From positions 1 to 64,000 of the forward strand of contig JACPZK010000033.1 in assembly GCA_016195565.1 (NCBI GenBank): a stretch of 64,000 bases of DNA, written 5' to 3'. The notes under the pieces were generated by a model that searched no databases, was not told the DNA's origin, and worked only from the letters and a program-made list of their open reading frames with translations. The translations under genes and the position numbers were made by a program. Position 1 is the stretch's first letter; the number at the start of each line of letters is the position of its first letter. Of this stretch, positions 1-9,366 are shown in pieces. This DNA is from Nitrospirota bacterium. GTDB lineage: Bacteria; Nitrospirota; Thermodesulfovibrionia; Thermodesulfovibrionales; UBA1546.

Positions 1-114
1 GCCTACAGGATAAAATACAATACCTATAGGCCGCATGAGGCGCTGGGATATGATATCCCGGCTAATTATTATAAACTTGAAAATCTGGTGGGACTAACTT
101 TAAACTCGAAATAG
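1..114 (+). mobile_element. C-terminal end of an IS transposase (integrase-core type), cut by window start
   Basis: Frame 1 is open from the first base to a TAG at 112-114. It reads YNTYRPHEALGYDIP followed by a short tail. The YN-x-x-RPH-x-ALG-x-x-P pattern is the usual C-terminal signature of DDE integrase-core transposases of the IS3/IS481 type. Only about 37 residues are in the window, so the family cannot be fixed and no terminal inverted repeat can be identified. The element ends at or just beyond the stop and abuts a restriction-enzyme gene on the opposite strand, which it appears to have interrupted. Confidence 0.7.
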
Positions 115-409
115 TTGTTCCGAAAAAGTCGAGCAGGACATCTGCTTCAGGGATTTTATCCTGATTAAGATAACCAAACCCTAACTTGTTAAAAATCTTA
201 TCAATAAATCTTCTTTCGGTGTTGGCTTCGTTTCCTTTTCTCAAGCCGACTATATTCTTATTATATACTTCTTGAAAAGCTTTATATGCAGAGAGTACTT
301 CTTCGTCAGAAGGCCAGTTTTTTGGCCCTGCTTGCGGCAGGCGTTCCAAGAGATAATGGCTTGAAAAGACGCCGGAGGTTATCCAGAGGTTTTCAGTCAG
401 TCTTTTCAT
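62..409 (-). pseudogene. N-terminal fragment of a type IIG restriction-modification enzyme, interrupted by the IS
   Basis: The 115 residues begin MKRLTENLW and contain the segment FSSHYLLERLP, then NTERRFIDKIFNKLGFGY. This resembles the N-terminus of Eco57I-type fused restriction-methyltransferases, which normally run to about 900-1200 residues. Here the frame ends inside or next to the transposase tail, so methyltransferase and specificity domains are missing. The start codon follows the toxin stop directly (TAA then ATG), so it was probably transcribed with the TA pair. The family call is from recall of the N-terminal pattern only. The last residues may be IS-derived. Confidence 0.5.
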
Positions 410-802
410 TTATTCATTATTCGGGATAAACAGTCCTTCTATCTCGCTGATGACATTGGATAATTTGACATTGCCGGACTCGGCAATAGTCCCATCCTTA
501 AGATGCTTGTGGTATGGAAATGTTTTTATATCCTTTGCTTTGGGATCAGGAGCATTGTCATATCTGAAAATACTATCCGACCCCTTACGGTAATTATAGC
601 CATATTTATATTTCTCTATTCTGCCTTCGGATTCTTCAACGAACTCTTTATAGTCAAGTATTGTCCCGTCCCTGAAGTCAATCTTCCCTGAGACAAAGGC
701 GATATCTGCTGTTTTGCGGTCAATGGTTAAATTGTATGAAGATACTATTTGGGAGGAATTAATGAGAGCTTCTAATTCTGCAATATAATCACTTATATTC
801 AA
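410..802 (-). CDS. TumE-like toxin of a type II toxin-antitoxin pair
   Basis: A 130-residue protein. Its middle and end, with KYKYGYNYRKG, FRYDNAPDP and the TFPYHKHL stretch, match the layout of the TumE/DUF6516 family (aromatic YxYxY stretch, R-x-DNAP, then FP-x-H-x-H). Members are small toxins encoded next to an antitoxin. The start overlaps the end of the upstream 91-residue partner by 14 bp, indicating translational coupling. Neighbouring modules suggest an addiction-rich locus. The biochemical target is not visible from the sequence. Family assignment is fairly sure; toxicity is inferred. Confidence 0.65.
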   Translation of the reverse strand: MNISDYIAELEALINSSQIVSSYNLTIDRKTADIAFVSGKIDFRDGTILDYKEFVEESEGRIEKYKYGYNYRKGSDSIFRYDNAPDPKAKDIKTFPYHKHLKDGTIAESGNVKLSNVISEIEGLFIPNNE

Positions 803-1064
803 AAGTTATTTCCTCAAGAGATTTCAAGTTTGCCTTTAATCTTTTCAGTGTCTCAAGTTCGCCTTCCCATTCGACAAGCTCCATATCGTTTACCTTGCCA
901 TAGAGGGAATCTCTGTCGAATTTTCCGTATTTATTCTCAAATTCCTGCAATTTAGACTGAGTTCTCTGGACTGCCTTTCTGAGCAAATCGGTTTCCGTAT
1001 GTATAGCGCCCGCTATCTTCTTCTTCGTCCAATTATCATTTGTTTCCACAACTAATCTTGTCAT
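789..1064 (-). CDS. Putative antitoxin partner of the TumE-like toxin
   Basis: A 91-residue charged, strongly helical protein (KAVQRTQSKLQEFENKYGKF, then ELVEWEGELETLKRLKANL), predicted to form coiled-coil helices. It lies immediately upstream of the TumE-like toxin and overlaps it by 14 bp, the usual antitoxin-first order. No helix-turn-helix is evident. I recognise it only by position and by the recurrent pairing of such short helical proteins with TumE-like toxins. An AGGGG-type ribosome binding site precedes the ATG. Confidence 0.55.
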   Translation of the reverse strand: MTRLVVETNDNWTKKKIAGAIHTETDLLRKAVQRTQSKLQEFENKYGKFDRDSLYGKVNDMELVEWEGELETLKRLKANLKSLEEITFEYK

Positions 1065-1180
1065 TTTTTCACCCCTTTCGCTTAAGCCTTCTTTTATGCG
1101 TATTTTAGCATATTAGATACCACAAGAGAAAAGATTCCAGAGGTTATCCGGAGGAAGTTTCCGTGGAAAGTTTTTGTAGG

Positions 1181-1681
1181 CTAAATTTTTGCAGCGAGTT
1201 TCTTTTTAGTCCATTCCACAAGCCCGCCAGACGCAATCAGTTCCTGCATGAATGGAGGGATTGGGTTGGACCTATATGATTCGCCGCTGGTGATATTTCT
1301 TATTGCCCCTTTGTCTGCATCTATCTCAATCTCATCGCCCTCTTTTATCTTTTCAGACGCCTCTTCAGACTCAAAGATGGGAAGGCCTATGTTAAATGCA
1401 TTCCTATAAAATATCCTCGCAAAGCTCTTTGCTATCACAGCCTGAATGCCTGCTGCCTTTATCGCAATCGGAGCATGTTCCCTTGATGAGCCGCAGCCGA
1501 AATTCTTGCCTGCGACAATAACATCTCCTGCCTTTACCTTGTTCGGAAAGTTCTTGTCGGCATCCTCCATTATATGCTTTGCAAGTTCTGCGGGGTCGGA
1601 TGTGTTAAGATGCCGCGCCGGTATAATTGCATCAGTGTCGATGTCATTGCCGAACTTCCAGTTTCTTCCCTTGATTATCAT
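1181..1681 (-). CDS. leuD: 3-isopropylmalate dehydratase small subunit
   Basis: A 166-residue aconitase-swivel protein that pairs with LeuC to isomerise 2-isopropylmalate to 3-isopropylmalate in leucine synthesis. Diagnostic features are GNDIDTDAIIPARHL near the N-terminus, GKNFGCGSSREHAP in the swivel core and FYRNAFNIGLP. The ATG at 1681 is chosen because it gives the family N-terminus (MIIKGRNWKFG); an upstream in-frame ATG at 1723 would lie well inside the permease gene. It starts 4 bp after the stop of a peptide-transporter permease and has no leuC or leuB next to it, so it is a displaced leucine gene at the end of a transporter operon. Confidence 0.93.
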   Translation of the reverse strand: MIIKGRNWKFGNDIDTDAIIPARHLNTSDPAELAKHIMEDADKNFPNKVKAGDVIVAGKNFGCGSSREHAPIAIKAAGIQAVIAKSFARIFYRNAFNIGLPIFESEEASEKIKEGDEIEIDADKGAIRNITSGESYRSNPIPPFMQELIASGGLVEWTKKKLAAKI

Positions 1682-1685
1682 GCGT

Positions 1686-2621
1686 CTATATTTCCATATC
1701 CCACAGTCTTGGGTCAAGTGCATCCCTCAGCCCTTCACCCACAAGATTGTAACTAAGGACAGTAATCAGTATGGCAAGCCCCGGAAAAACAGAGAGCCAC
1801 CATGCGATTTCTATGTTGTCCTTTCCCAATGTGAGGATATTGCCCCAGCTTGGCGCCGGAGGCTGAACGCCTATGCCTAAAAAACTGAGCGCAGACTCTA
1901 CAAGCACAGCGCCTGCTATTCCAAGCACGGCAGAGACAAACACGGGAGCCATGCTGTTTATCATTATATGTCTGAAGATGATATTCATATCCCCTGTCCC
2001 CAATGCTCTTGCTGCAAGGACAAATTCCCTTTCTTTTAATGAAAGGACTTCTGCCCTTACAAGCCGCGCCACGCCCATCCATGACGTAAGTCCGATCACT
2101 ATCATAATATTCATGATATTAGGGTCAATGAGTATTACCCTTAAGCTTTCCCGTATCCAGCCCGGTATCGCAGAAGAACTCCAGATGTTAGGGTCAATAA
2201 ACGCAATGACAGCGAGGATAAGAAAAAAGGTTGGGATTGTGAGCATTATGTCAATGAATCTCATGATTATGCTGTCAACCCATCCGCTGTAATATCCTGA
2301 TATCGCACCTAAAAAAATGCCTATGAGTGTTGCTATGCCTACAGAAACAAAACCCACAGACAATGATATTCGCGACCCCAAAATCATCCTGCTCAATACA
2401 TCTCTGCCAAGGTCATCTGTGCCCAGAGGATGTTTGAGGCTTGGAGATTCAAGTATATGTTTTCTGTCAATGTCGTCAGGGTTATGCGGAGATATAAAAG
2501 GCGCAAAAACAGCAACAAAAAACATCAGAACCACAATAACCCCTCCTGCTGCTGCAAGCCTGTTTTTTCTGAACCTCCTCCAGAAAACGTCATTTAAAGA
2601 ATGTAAAGAATGCCCTTTCAT
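1686..2621 (-). CDS. Peptide ABC transporter permease, DppC type
   Basis: A 311-residue inner-membrane permease with an N-terminal helix ([20 protein letters not shown]), the OppC N-terminal region, then a BPD transporter domain. The cytoplasmic EAA-type loop is [20 protein letters not shown]. The [14 protein letters not shown] motif before the second helix is typical of DppC/OppC. Its start overlaps the stop of the DppB-like gene by 4 bp (ATGA). With the upstream permease and lipoprotein it forms an importer lacking its own ATPases, so DppD/F-type ATPases must be encoded elsewhere. Confidence 0.9.
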   Translation of the reverse strand: MKGHSLHSLNDVFWRRFRKNRLAAAGGVIVVLMFFVAVFAPFISPHNPDDIDRKHILESPSLKHPLGTDDLGRDVLSRMILGSRISLSVGFVSVGIATLIGIFLGAISGYYSGWVDSIIMRFIDIMLTIPTFFLILAVIAFIDPNIWSSSAIPGWIRESLRVILIDPNIMNIMIVIGLTSWMGVARLVRAEVLSLKEREFVLAARALGTGDMNIIFRHIMINSMAPVFVSAVLGIAGAVLVESALSFLGIGVQPPAPSWGNILTLGKDNIEIAWWLSVFPGLAILITVLSYNLVGEGLRDALDPRLWDMEI

Positions 2622-3619
2622 TGCCTTGCCCGTATCCTCGGATCTGCAAGCATATAACCGATATCAGCAAGGAGATTTCCTAATAGTGTCAGCATGCCTC
2701 CGATTGTTAGAATACACATCACCATCGGATAATCCCTTGTCATAACACTCATGAAAAACAACTGCCCCATGCCCGGAATGCCAAAAACACTCTCTAAGAT
2801 TACGCTTCCGCCTATAAGCCCGGGGACAGATAAACCAATCAAAGTAATAAGCGGAAGCAGGGCATTTCTGAGCGCATGTTTGTAGATAACCTTTTTCTCA
2901 GGGAGTCCTTTTGCCCTTGCCACTGTGACATAATCCTGCCTTATAACCTCAAGCATACTGCTCCTCATGAATCTTGAATCTGCTGCAAGGCCTCCGAATG
3001 CAGAGATAAAAATAGGGATTATAAGATGACTGGCTCTGTCCCATATTTTGCCGGGCAAAGGCAGTGCATCATAATTCAGAGATTTCAGTCCGGAAATCGG
3101 AAGCCAGCCGAGATATACCCCGAAGAACATCATTAAAAGAAGCGCTAACCAGAATGACGGCACTGCAAACCCGATGAAAACAGTTGTTGTCATTAACTTG
3201 TCATAAAGAGAATTCTGATGGGTTGCCGATGAGACACCTATCGGTATCGCTATAATAAGGATAATTGCAAACGTTATCAGATTTATCATCAACGTGATAA
3301 AGAGTCTTCTGTCAAGCAAGGACTGTTTCTGGTCCCATATCTTTTGCATAACAGGCCTTCTGTCAGTTGAAAATGATTCTCCAAAATCGAGTTTTACAAT
3401 TCTTTTCAGCCACAGGCCGTATTGGATTATCACCGGCTTGTCAAGGTTGTAGAGTTTTTCAAGCCTTTCCCTTGCCTCAGGCGTTATCTTCGGATTTAAT
3501 TCCGTGAGAATATCCGTAGGTTTTCCCGGAGCAAGATGAATGATGAAAAATGAGATTAAAGTAATCCCAAAGAGTGTGGGAATCATCTCAAGAAGTCTCT
3601 TAAAAAGATAACTGATCAT
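2618..3619 (-). CDS. Peptide ABC transporter permease, DppB type
   Basis: A 333-residue permease beginning [20 protein letters not shown], the classical DppB/OppB N-terminus, followed by several membrane spans. The EAA loop is [20 protein letters not shown], which contacts the ATPase. It sits between the solute-binding lipoprotein upstream and the DppC-like permease downstream, with a 4-bp overlap to the latter. A 100-bp gap with a palindromic repeat separates it from the binding-protein gene. Substrate is probably oligopeptide; nickel or another small solute cannot be excluded. Confidence 0.9.
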   Translation of the reverse strand: MISYLFKRLLEMIPTLFGITLISFFIIHLAPGKPTDILTELNPKITPEARERLEKLYNLDKPVIIQYGLWLKRIVKLDFGESFSTDRRPVMQKIWDQKQSLLDRRLFITLMINLITFAIILIIAIPIGVSSATHQNSLYDKLMTTTVFIGFAVPSFWLALLLMMFFGVYLGWLPISGLKSLNYDALPLPGKIWDRASHLIIPIFISAFGGLAADSRFMRSSMLEVIRQDYVTVARAKGLPEKKVIYKHALRNALLPLITLIGLSVPGLIGGSVILESVFGIPGMGQLFFMSVMTRDYPMVMCILTIGGMLTLLGNLLADIGYMLADPRIRARQ

Positions 3620-3640
3620 ATTTAACTAATTCCTTAATTC

Positions 3641-3701
3641 GTCATTCCGTGCTTGACACGGAATCCAGTGATTTCTGGATTCCCGCTTTCGCGGGAATGA
3701 C
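3641..3701. repeat. REP-like palindromic repeat between transporter genes
   Basis: A 61-bp stretch opening with GTCATTCC and closing with GGAATGAC. Inside are two nested hairpins, one around the TTCCGTG/CACGGAA arms and one around CCCGCTTTCGCGGG. It is non-coding and lies in the gap between the binding-protein and DppB-like genes. A diverged relative lies inside the MITE-like element at 20608-20740. Confidence 0.75.
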
Positions 3702-3722
3702 AAGTATTTTGTAATAGATCAT

Positions 3723-5396
3723 CTATTGCTCCACCTTATGTTTTTGCATTTTTTGCGGCACATACCATTTCGGAAGATTATAGGTTATGCCGATAGGCGA
3801 GGGCTTTATGCCCTTGAATCTTGCATGGACAACCGGAGTTGCATCAGGCACATATAAAAAAAGATACGGCAGTTCTTCTGCGAGTATTTCCTGAATTCTG
3901 AAATACGCCTTTTTCCGTTCTTCCATATTAAATGTCCTTCTGCCTTTTTCAAGGAGCTCATCAACTTCAGGATTGCTGTAGCTTATGAAATTAAATTCCT
4001 TTTCTTTTGTCTTGGATGAATGCCAGATGTCATACTGGTCAGCGTCAAGACCGATGCTCCAGCCGAGAATTACGGCCTCGAAACGTTTTTTATCAATGAA
4101 CTCATTAATGAATGTGGACCATTCAAGCGCCCGTATCTCAACCTTTATCCCTATCTTTGCAAGCCTCCACTGAATAATCGTTGCAGCATTTTTTCTCAGC
4201 GTATTGCCCATATTTGTGAAAATCGTAAACCTGAACGGATTTCCGTCCTTGTCCAGCAAACCATCGCCGTTGGTGTCTTCCCATCCTGCCTCTTTAAGGA
4301 GCTCTTTTGCTTTCTCGGGATTGTATTCATATTTTTTTACATTGGGATTATAAGGCCATGTATTCGGGACATAAGGCCCTGTTGCAGGGCTTCCAAGCCC
4401 GAAAAGCACAACATCAATAATCTCGCTCTTGTCTATTGCATAGGCAATTGCCTGCCTTACACGCTTATCCTGAAAAAAAGGATGTTTAAGGTTAAATCCC
4501 ATATAGGTATATGCGAAAACCGGGAAGCGGAATTTCTGAAAGTTATTTTTGAAAAAATCCGTGTTTGTCTGCTTTGTATATTGTATCGGCGTAAGCCCCA
4601 TCATATCTATGCTGCCTGCCTTAAGTTCAAGAAACATTGTTGAAAGGTCAGGGATCAACCTGTAAACATACCTGTCTATGTAAGGCCTGCCTTCAAAATA
4701 CTCTCTGTAAGAATCAAGAATCAGTTCCTGCCCCGGAGTCCACCTTTTGAGTTTATACGGGCCGAGTCCTATGGGATTTCTTCCGAATTCAATCTTTGTT
4801 ATATCCTTTCCTTCAAGAATGTGCTTAGGAAGAACAACAATGCCGCTCCATGACGTGAGCGCAGGCGCAAATGGTTTTTCATAGGTGACCCTGAATGTGT
4901 ATTTATCAAGAACCTCTGCTTTTTTTACCTGTAAAAAATCTTCCTTATACGCCGTGGGTGTTTTTTCGTTAATAATCGTATCGTACCCGAATTTCACATC
5001 GTCTGCCGTGAATGCAGCGCCGTCAGCCCATTTCACGCCTTTTCTCAGATGGAATGTTATGACAAGCCCGTCCTTTGAAATATCCCATGATTCTGCAAGG
5101 TCTCCGATAACGCTGAGGTCCGTGTGGTATTTTACAAGCCCGTTGAACATTAACCCTGCAATATCATGGGAAGCGCTGTCGCTTGCAAGCATGTATATCA
5201 GATTGCTCGGCTCTCCTATGGATCCGACTATAAGCGCATCGCCGTATGCAGGCTCGTGAGAGTTGTTTCCTGAGATGGTTTTGATTGTCGCAGCAGGTTT
5301 CTCTTTACAGCCCATGATATTGACGGCAATTAAAAGACTTAGAAGAAAAAGAAATGCTTTTTTTGTTATACAAGAAAACATGAAGGTATTATACAA
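3723..5396 (-). CDS. Peptide-binding lipoprotein (SBP_bac_5 family)
   Basis: A 557-residue extracytoplasmic solute-binding protein feeding the DppBC permeases. The first 30 residues form a signal peptide ending in a lipobox-like IMGC, so the mature protein should be lipidated. The family 5 hallmarks follow: LAESWDISKDGLVITFHLRKGVKWADG, RVTYEKPFAPALTSW, and DKRVRQAIAYAIDKSEI around residue 310. Length is normal. An alternative start at the sixth residue is possible. The gene is first in the transporter operon. Confidence 0.9.
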   Translation of the reverse strand: MYNTFMFSCITKKAFLFLLSLLIAVNIMGCKEKPAATIKTISGNNSHEPAYGDALIVGSIGEPSNLIYMLASDSASHDIAGLMFNGLVKYHTDLSVIGDLAESWDISKDGLVITFHLRKGVKWADGAAFTADDVKFGYDTIINEKTPTAYKEDFLQVKKAEVLDKYTFRVTYEKPFAPALTSWSGIVVLPKHILEGKDITKIEFGRNPIGLGPYKLKRWTPGQELILDSYREYFEGRPYIDRYVYRLIPDLSTMFLELKAGSIDMMGLTPIQYTKQTNTDFFKNNFQKFRFPVFAYTYMGFNLKHPFFQDKRVRQAIAYAIDKSEIIDVVLFGLGSPATGPYVPNTWPYNPNVKKYEYNPEKAKELLKEAGWEDTNGDGLLDKDGNPFRFTIFTNMGNTLRKNAATIIQWRLAKIGIKVEIRALEWSTFINEFIDKKRFEAVILGWSIGLDADQYDIWHSSKTKEKEFNFISYSNPEVDELLEKGRRTFNMEERKKAYFRIQEILAEELPYLFLYVPDATPVVHARFKGIKPSPIGITYNLPKWYVPQKMQKHKVEQ

Positions 5397-5441
5397 AAAT
5401 ACAGGTAAGGAATAACTACTCTACGCACAAGAAAAGTGGAA

Positions 5442-5855
5442 TTATTGCCAGCCTATGGGTTCGTAGCCTTTTTCCCTGAGACAACGAGACACAAAATTTT
5501 TATAGGCTGGGCTGGGCTTTGATGATTTTGATATTCCCCTGACAAGCCCGCCGGCAGCTCCGGCTGCGCCTCCTACCCCTGCGCCTTTACCGATATTCCC
5601 TGTCACGGCTCCGACAGAGCCTCCAACAACTGCTCCGGCAGCGCCTCCTGCTGCCGCACTGCCAGCCGCATCACCGCCGGGATTTGTCTTGATATATTCA
5701 TTGGCAAGACGTTCGCACTCCCCAATATCCATTTCTGCCTGTTCTTTGCCAACAGCCTTTAAATGAGCATTCGGATACAGCACCGGGTTTTCCTGCCCCG
5801 CGCACCCTGCAAGAAAGACAAAAATTATTGAAACCAGAAGCAAGATTCTAATCAT
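5442..5855 (-). CDS. Small glycine-zipper lipoprotein
   Basis: A 137-residue protein. The ATG at 5855 is chosen because an AGAGGTG ribosome binding site precedes it and it gives a clean lipoprotein signal (MIRILLLVSIIFVFLAGC). The mature part has a helical region with EMDIGECERLANEY, then a glycine/alanine-rich glycine zipper (about residues 60-105, GGAAGAVVGGSVGAV type) and a C-terminal FVSRCLREKGYEPIGWQ. Glycine zippers commonly embed in outer or inner membranes. Exact function unknown. Confidence 0.8.
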   Translation of the reverse strand: MIRILLLVSIIFVFLAGCAGQENPVLYPNAHLKAVGKEQAEMDIGECERLANEYIKTNPGGDAAGSAAAGGAAGAVVGGSVGAVTGNIGKGAGVGGAAGAAGGLVRGISKSSKPSPAYKNFVSRCLREKGYEPIGWQ

Positions 5856-5955
5856 GTTTTCACCTCTTCGTCTTACTTTTTCGCTATCCTCTGCCAATCT
5901 CGTTTACGCAAATATTATACTTGAGAAGAAAAATATATTTCACATCACCTTTGGC

Positions 5956-8763
5956 TTACAAATAATACTCTTTCAGATACTTTCCTGTATATGATGTTTT
6001 GGATTTTATTATCTCCTCGGGTTTTCCTTCAAATATTATCCTGCCTCCCCTTTCTCCGCCTTCGGGCCCCAAATCAATAATCCAGTCTGCTGCCCTGATG
6101 ACATCAAGGTTATGCTCTATAACCAGCACAGTATTGCCTGCATCAACGAGCCTCTGAAGCACATCAAGCAAAGCCTTCACATCCGTGAAATGAAGCCCAA
6201 CAGTGGGTTCGTCAAGGACGTAAAGCGTTGACGAGTGACGAGTGACGAGTGACGAGTTAAGTTCAGAGCAGATTTTTATTCTCTGTGACTCGCCTCCTGA
6301 AAATGTTGTTGCAGGCTGGCCAAGCCTGAGATAACCAAGCCCGATATCTTTCATCAATGACAGCCTGCCTGTTACCTGCGGAGTATCAGAAAAGAAATCC
6401 AAAGCCTCATCAACCGTCATATTAAGGATATCATTTACATTTTTGCCTTTGTATGAAATCCTCAAAACCTCAGGCTTATATCTCTTTCCTCCGCACTCTT
6501 CGCATGTTACATAAAGGTCTTCAAAGAAATACATCTCCATCTTCTGATACCCTTCGCCCCTGCATGTCTCACACCTGCCGCCGGTTACATTAAATGAAAA
6601 AAAGCCCGGGCCGTATCCGTGTGCCTTTGCCTCATGCTGTTCTGAAAAAAGCCTGCGTATGGGGTCAAACATTTTAAGATAGGTAAGCACATTTGAACGC
6701 GGGCTTTTGCCTATCGCAGTCTGGTCTATAAGTTTTATGTTTCTTATATGTTCCATTCCCAGAATATCTTTATATGGCAATGTCCCGACCAAGTCGGGAT
6801 CAACCTTAATAAAATGTTTTGCCAACGCCCTGTAAAATGTCTCAACCACAAGACTGCTCTTTCCTGAGCCTGAAACTCCGGTTACTGCTGTAAGAGTCCC
6901 TGCGGGGATTCTAAAGTCAACGGACTTCAGGTTATTGCCGGCAGCGCCAGTCAGTGATATGAAGTATTTAGGAGTTAGGGATTGGGGTTTAGTTTTACTA
7001 ACCCCTAATCCCCAATCCCCAATCCCCGTTTTGTTGATGTATTGTGCCGTCAATGTGTCAGCTTTTAAAAACTTTTCCATTGCTCCTGAAAATACAACCT
7101 CTCCCCCGTTGCGCCCGCCTCCGGGACCAAGTTCCACCACCCAGTCAGCAGTTTTGATAATATCTTTGTCGTGTTCGACAACGATTATCGTATTCCCAAG
7201 CCCTGAAAGTTCCGACATTATCTTTGCAATCCTCTCTGTGTCCCTTGGATGAAGCCCGACTGTAGGCTCATCAAGCACATAAAGCGTTCCTGTCAGCAGT
7301 GAACTGAGCTGGTTTGAAAGATTTACGCGCTGATATTCTCCTCCTGAAAGCGTCTTACCCTGCCTGTTGAGACTCAGATAGTCAAGGCCGACTCTGCTGA
7401 GAAATTGAAGTTTTAGGCTTATCTGTCTGAGAGGTTCTTTTGCAAGGCCTCTCTTGAATAGTGATATGTCAGCATCCGTGAAAAACTTTATAAGCCCTGA
7501 GACAGGCAGTTCGCATACCCCGGCAATATCAAGGCCGGAAATCTTATACGCAAGCGATTCCTTTTTTAGCCTTTTGCCCTTGCAGGCATGACAGATAGCA
7601 GCCTTTCTGTACCTGCTCAAAAATACCCTCACATGCAGTTTATATCTTTTTGCCTCAAGCTCCTCAAAAAAATTATCTATCCCGTAAAAATCCGTTGTGC
7701 CCTTAAAGAGCTTGTCTTTTTCTTCCTTTGAAAGTTCATTGAAAGGTTTCTTTATATCAATTCCGGCTTTTTTAGCCCCTGCAATCATCTGTTTTTTCCA
7801 CCACTTATATCCTGACTTTTCCCATACGCCTATGGCGCCTTCTGCGAGGGAAAGATATTTATCCGGGATTATAAGTTCTTCATCGTAAACAAGAATATTC
7901 CCGAACCCTTTGCATTCAGGACATGCTCCAATAGGATGATTAAAGGAGAACAGCAGAGGCGAAGGCTCAGGAAGAGAGATATTGCACTCATCACATACAT
8001 TCTCCCCTGAAAAACGCAGGGTGATTTTTTCAGTCTCATGCAGAATTACAATCACCACTTTTTCGTTTCCTTCTTTCCATGCCATCTCTACGGAATCCGA
8101 AAGCCTTGGCTCATCTTTTATCACAAGCCTGTCAATTACAATTGATATAAATCCCCCCTTGCCCCCCTTTACTAAAGGGGGGATGGGGGGATTTTCATCC
8201 TTCAGCATGTCTGATACATCAACAATTTCATTCTCAACCCACACCCTGTGAAAACCCCTTTGTTTGAGGGTTTCAAGCCCCGAGCTGCTCGGGGAAGAAT
8301 TGAAGATGATTATTGCCTTGCTTCCTGTGTATTTTTCGATTAATTCCGTGACTACCTGCGAGGCATCCCATTTCCGTATCTCCTTTCCGCACTGCGGGCA
8401 AAATGGAGTTGATATTTTTGAATAAAGAAGCCTCAGAAGGTCATAGATCTCCGTGAGTGTTCCAACTGTTGAGCGCGAGCCCTTTACGGGATTTTTCTGC
8501 TCAAGGGCTATGGCAGGACGTATATTGTGGATTGCATCAACATCAGGCCTGTCCAGTTTTTCAAGGAAAAGCCGCGCATAAGTTGATAGAGACTCAATAA
8601 ACCTCCACTGCCCTTCTGCAAAGATTGTGTCAAATGCAAGAGATGACTTGCCTGAGCCTGAAACTCCGGTTACTGCTATGACCCTGTCATGGGGAAGGCG
8701 GAGCGTGATGTTTTTGAGGTTGTTCTGCCGCGCGCCCTCAATTATAAGCTCCCTGTTTGACAT
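5956..8763 (-). CDS. uvrA: Excinuclease ABC subunit A
   Basis: A 935-residue nucleotide-excision-repair damage sensor and ABC ATPase. Visible are two Walker A motifs (GVSGSGKSS near residues 33 and 638), two signatures (LSGGEYQR and FSGGESQR), and zinc cysteines (CPQCGKE, CDEC/CPEC, CETC/CEECGG). Five short repeat-derived segments are translated in frame: [14 protein letters not shown] near residue 190, an SSPSSSGLE hairpin near 160, [17 protein letters not shown] near 590, a KVDPDLVG hairpin near 660, and SSLVTRHSS before the second Walker B. None removes a catalytic motif and the frame is intact, so it is probably functional. Confidence 0.95.
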   Translation of the reverse strand: MSNRELIIEGARQNNLKNITLRLPHDRVIAVTGVSGSGKSSLAFDTIFAEGQWRFIESLSTYARLFLEKLDRPDVDAIHNIRPAIALEQKNPVKGSRSTVGTLTEIYDLLRLLYSKISTPFCPQCGKEIRKWDASQVVTELIEKYTGSKAIIIFNSSPSSSGLETLKQRGFHRVWVENEIVDVSDMLKDENPPIPPLVKGGKGGFISIVIDRLVIKDEPRLSDSVEMAWKEGNEKVVIVILHETEKITLRFSGENVCDECNISLPEPSPLLFSFNHPIGACPECKGFGNILVYDEELIIPDKYLSLAEGAIGVWEKSGYKWWKKQMIAGAKKAGIDIKKPFNELSKEEKDKLFKGTTDFYGIDNFFEELEAKRYKLHVRVFLSRYRKAAICHACKGKRLKKESLAYKISGLDIAGVCELPVSGLIKFFTDADISLFKRGLAKEPLRQISLKLQFLSRVGLDYLSLNRQGKTLSGGEYQRVNLSNQLSSLLTGTLYVLDEPTVGLHPRDTERIAKIMSELSGLGNTIIVVEHDKDIIKTADWVVELGPGGGRNGGEVVFSGAMEKFLKADTLTAQYINKTGIGDWGLGVSKTKPQSLTPKYFISLTGAAGNNLKSVDFRIPAGTLTAVTGVSGSGKSSLVVETFYRALAKHFIKVDPDLVGTLPYKDILGMEHIRNIKLIDQTAIGKSPRSNVLTYLKMFDPIRRLFSEQHEAKAHGYGPGFFSFNVTGGRCETCRGEGYQKMEMYFFEDLYVTCEECGGKRYKPEVLRISYKGKNVNDILNMTVDEALDFFSDTPQVTGRLSLMKDIGLGYLRLGQPATTFSGGESQRIKICSELNSSLVTRHSSTLYVLDEPTVGLHFTDVKALLDVLQRLVDAGNTVLVIEHNLDVIRAADWIIDLGPEGGERGGRIIFEGKPEEIIKSKTSYTGKYLKEYYL
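6231..6258. repeat. Tandem 7-bp repeat (ACGAGTG x4) inside uvrA
   Basis: Four adjacent copies of ACGAGTG (the last ends in T). On the coding strand this gives the run LVTRHSS just before the LYVLDEPT Walker B of the second ABC domain, where other UvrA proteins have a short polar loop. Confidence 0.85.
6783..6799. repeat. 17-bp hairpin TCCCGAC-CAA-GTCGGGA inside uvrA
   Basis: Perfect 7-bp arms around a 3-bp spacer. It is one of five 17-bp hairpins with the pattern YCCCGAN-NNN-NTCGGGR in this window, and it is translated in uvrA as part of VDPDLVG. Confidence 0.7.
6967..7027. repeat. Palindromic repeat with ATTGGGG/CCCCAAT arms inside uvrA
   Basis: An inverted repeat (GTTAGGGATTGGGG on the left, CCCCTAATCCCCAATCCCC on the right, with an extra AATCCCC unit). 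It is translated in the linker between the two UvrA halves as GIGDWGLG followed by KTKPQSL. Confidence 0.8.
8150..8196. repeat. Palindromic repeat with CCCCCCTT/AAGGGGGG-type arms inside uvrA
   Basis: Runs of C on the left and G on the right around CTTTACTAAAG form a strong hairpin. It is translated in frame as [14 protein letters not shown]. The same peptide style is widespread as a mobile repeat in environmental genomes (recall). Confidence 0.85.
8278..8294. repeat. 17-bp hairpin CCCCGAG-CTG-CTCGGGG inside uvrA
   Basis: Perfect 7-bp arms with a 3-bp loop; nearly identical to the intergenic copy at 36786-36802. Confidence 0.75.
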
Positions 8764-8772
8764 CTTGATATT

Positions 8773-8961
8773 TTAACACGGAAGATGCCGTTCACCCATT
8801 TTTTGAAGTTCATTAGCAATGATTTTCTCAAAATTCCTTGCTCCTTTAACTGAAAGACTTCCTGATTCTATTTGAACAGCTAACGCTTCAATTTTCCCTA
8901 TTGGATGGGCAGAGCGTGAAATGTTTTCTACCCTTACAGTAGAGCAGCCAAGCAAAGACAT
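8773..8961 (-). pseudogene. Degenerate small lipoprotein gene (copy 1), start codon lost
   Basis: The open frame from ATG 8961 gives 62 residues starting MSLLGCSTVRVENIS. The frame stays open upstream and would encode the missing signal-peptide start (KKIKRFKFTVVIIA before MSLLGC), but no ATG, GTG or TTG lies there before a stop. A GGGGAG ribosome binding site sits at about the right distance from an AAAATAAAA stretch where copy 2 (9820-9991) has ATGAAAAAA. The original ATG therefore seems to have mutated. Function unknown; the C-terminal half is helical (FEKIIANELQ). Confidence 0.55.
8911..8956. repeat. 46-bp exact direct repeat, copy 1 (other copy 9914-9959)
   Basis: Identical to 9914-9959. 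It encodes the lipobox region of both degenerate lipoprotein copies on the minus strand. Weaker similarity continues upstream into the ribosome-binding-site region. The two copies bracket the PIN toxin-antitoxin module. Confidence 0.9.
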
Positions 8962-9126
8962 CGCAATTATTACAACAGTGAATTTAAATCTTTTTATTTT
9001 CTTCTCCCCTTTGAAAATAAGATTTTGAAGGCTGATAGCTCATGTGTCTTTAAAATTTGACAGAAAGATGTTGATTTGGTAAATTTTAAGTAGATTCGGT
9101 ATCCTACAAGAGGAGGTGATAATCCG

Positions 9127-9366
9127 ATGTCTCAGATAATAACTGCTGTTTTTGAGAATGGAGTTTTTAAACCCCTTGAGGAAGTAAAAATAAAAGAACA
9201 TGAGAAAGTGGAGATAAAGATACTCTCTCCTGATGAGTGGCAGAACAGGTTTAACCGCATTATAGAAAAAATCCATAAAAAAGCCTCTCTGTATTCCGCT
9301 GAAGAGATAGAGACAGATATAGCCGAAACCATAAAAGAGGTCAGAGCAGAAAAGCGTGGTTGTTAA
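9127..9366 (+). CDS. DUF104 (AF2212-like) antitoxin
   Basis: A 79-residue protein starting MSQIITAVFENGVFKPLEEVKIKE, the characteristic beta-strand N-terminus of the DUF104/AF2212 antitoxin family. A charged helical tail probably wraps the toxin. An AGGAGGTGAT ribosome binding site precedes the ATG. The stop overlaps the start of the PIN-domain gene by 11 bp. Role: neutralises the PIN ribonuclease and autoregulates the pair (family knowledge). Confidence 0.85.
   Translation: MSQIITAVFENGVFKPLEEVKIKEHEKVEIKILSPDEWQNRFNRIIEKIHKKASLYSAEEIETDIAETIKEVRAEKRGC

Noticed and set aside
6231-6258. Tandem ACGAGTG as a possible CRISPR
   Set aside because: 7-bp units without spacers; no cas genes in the window.
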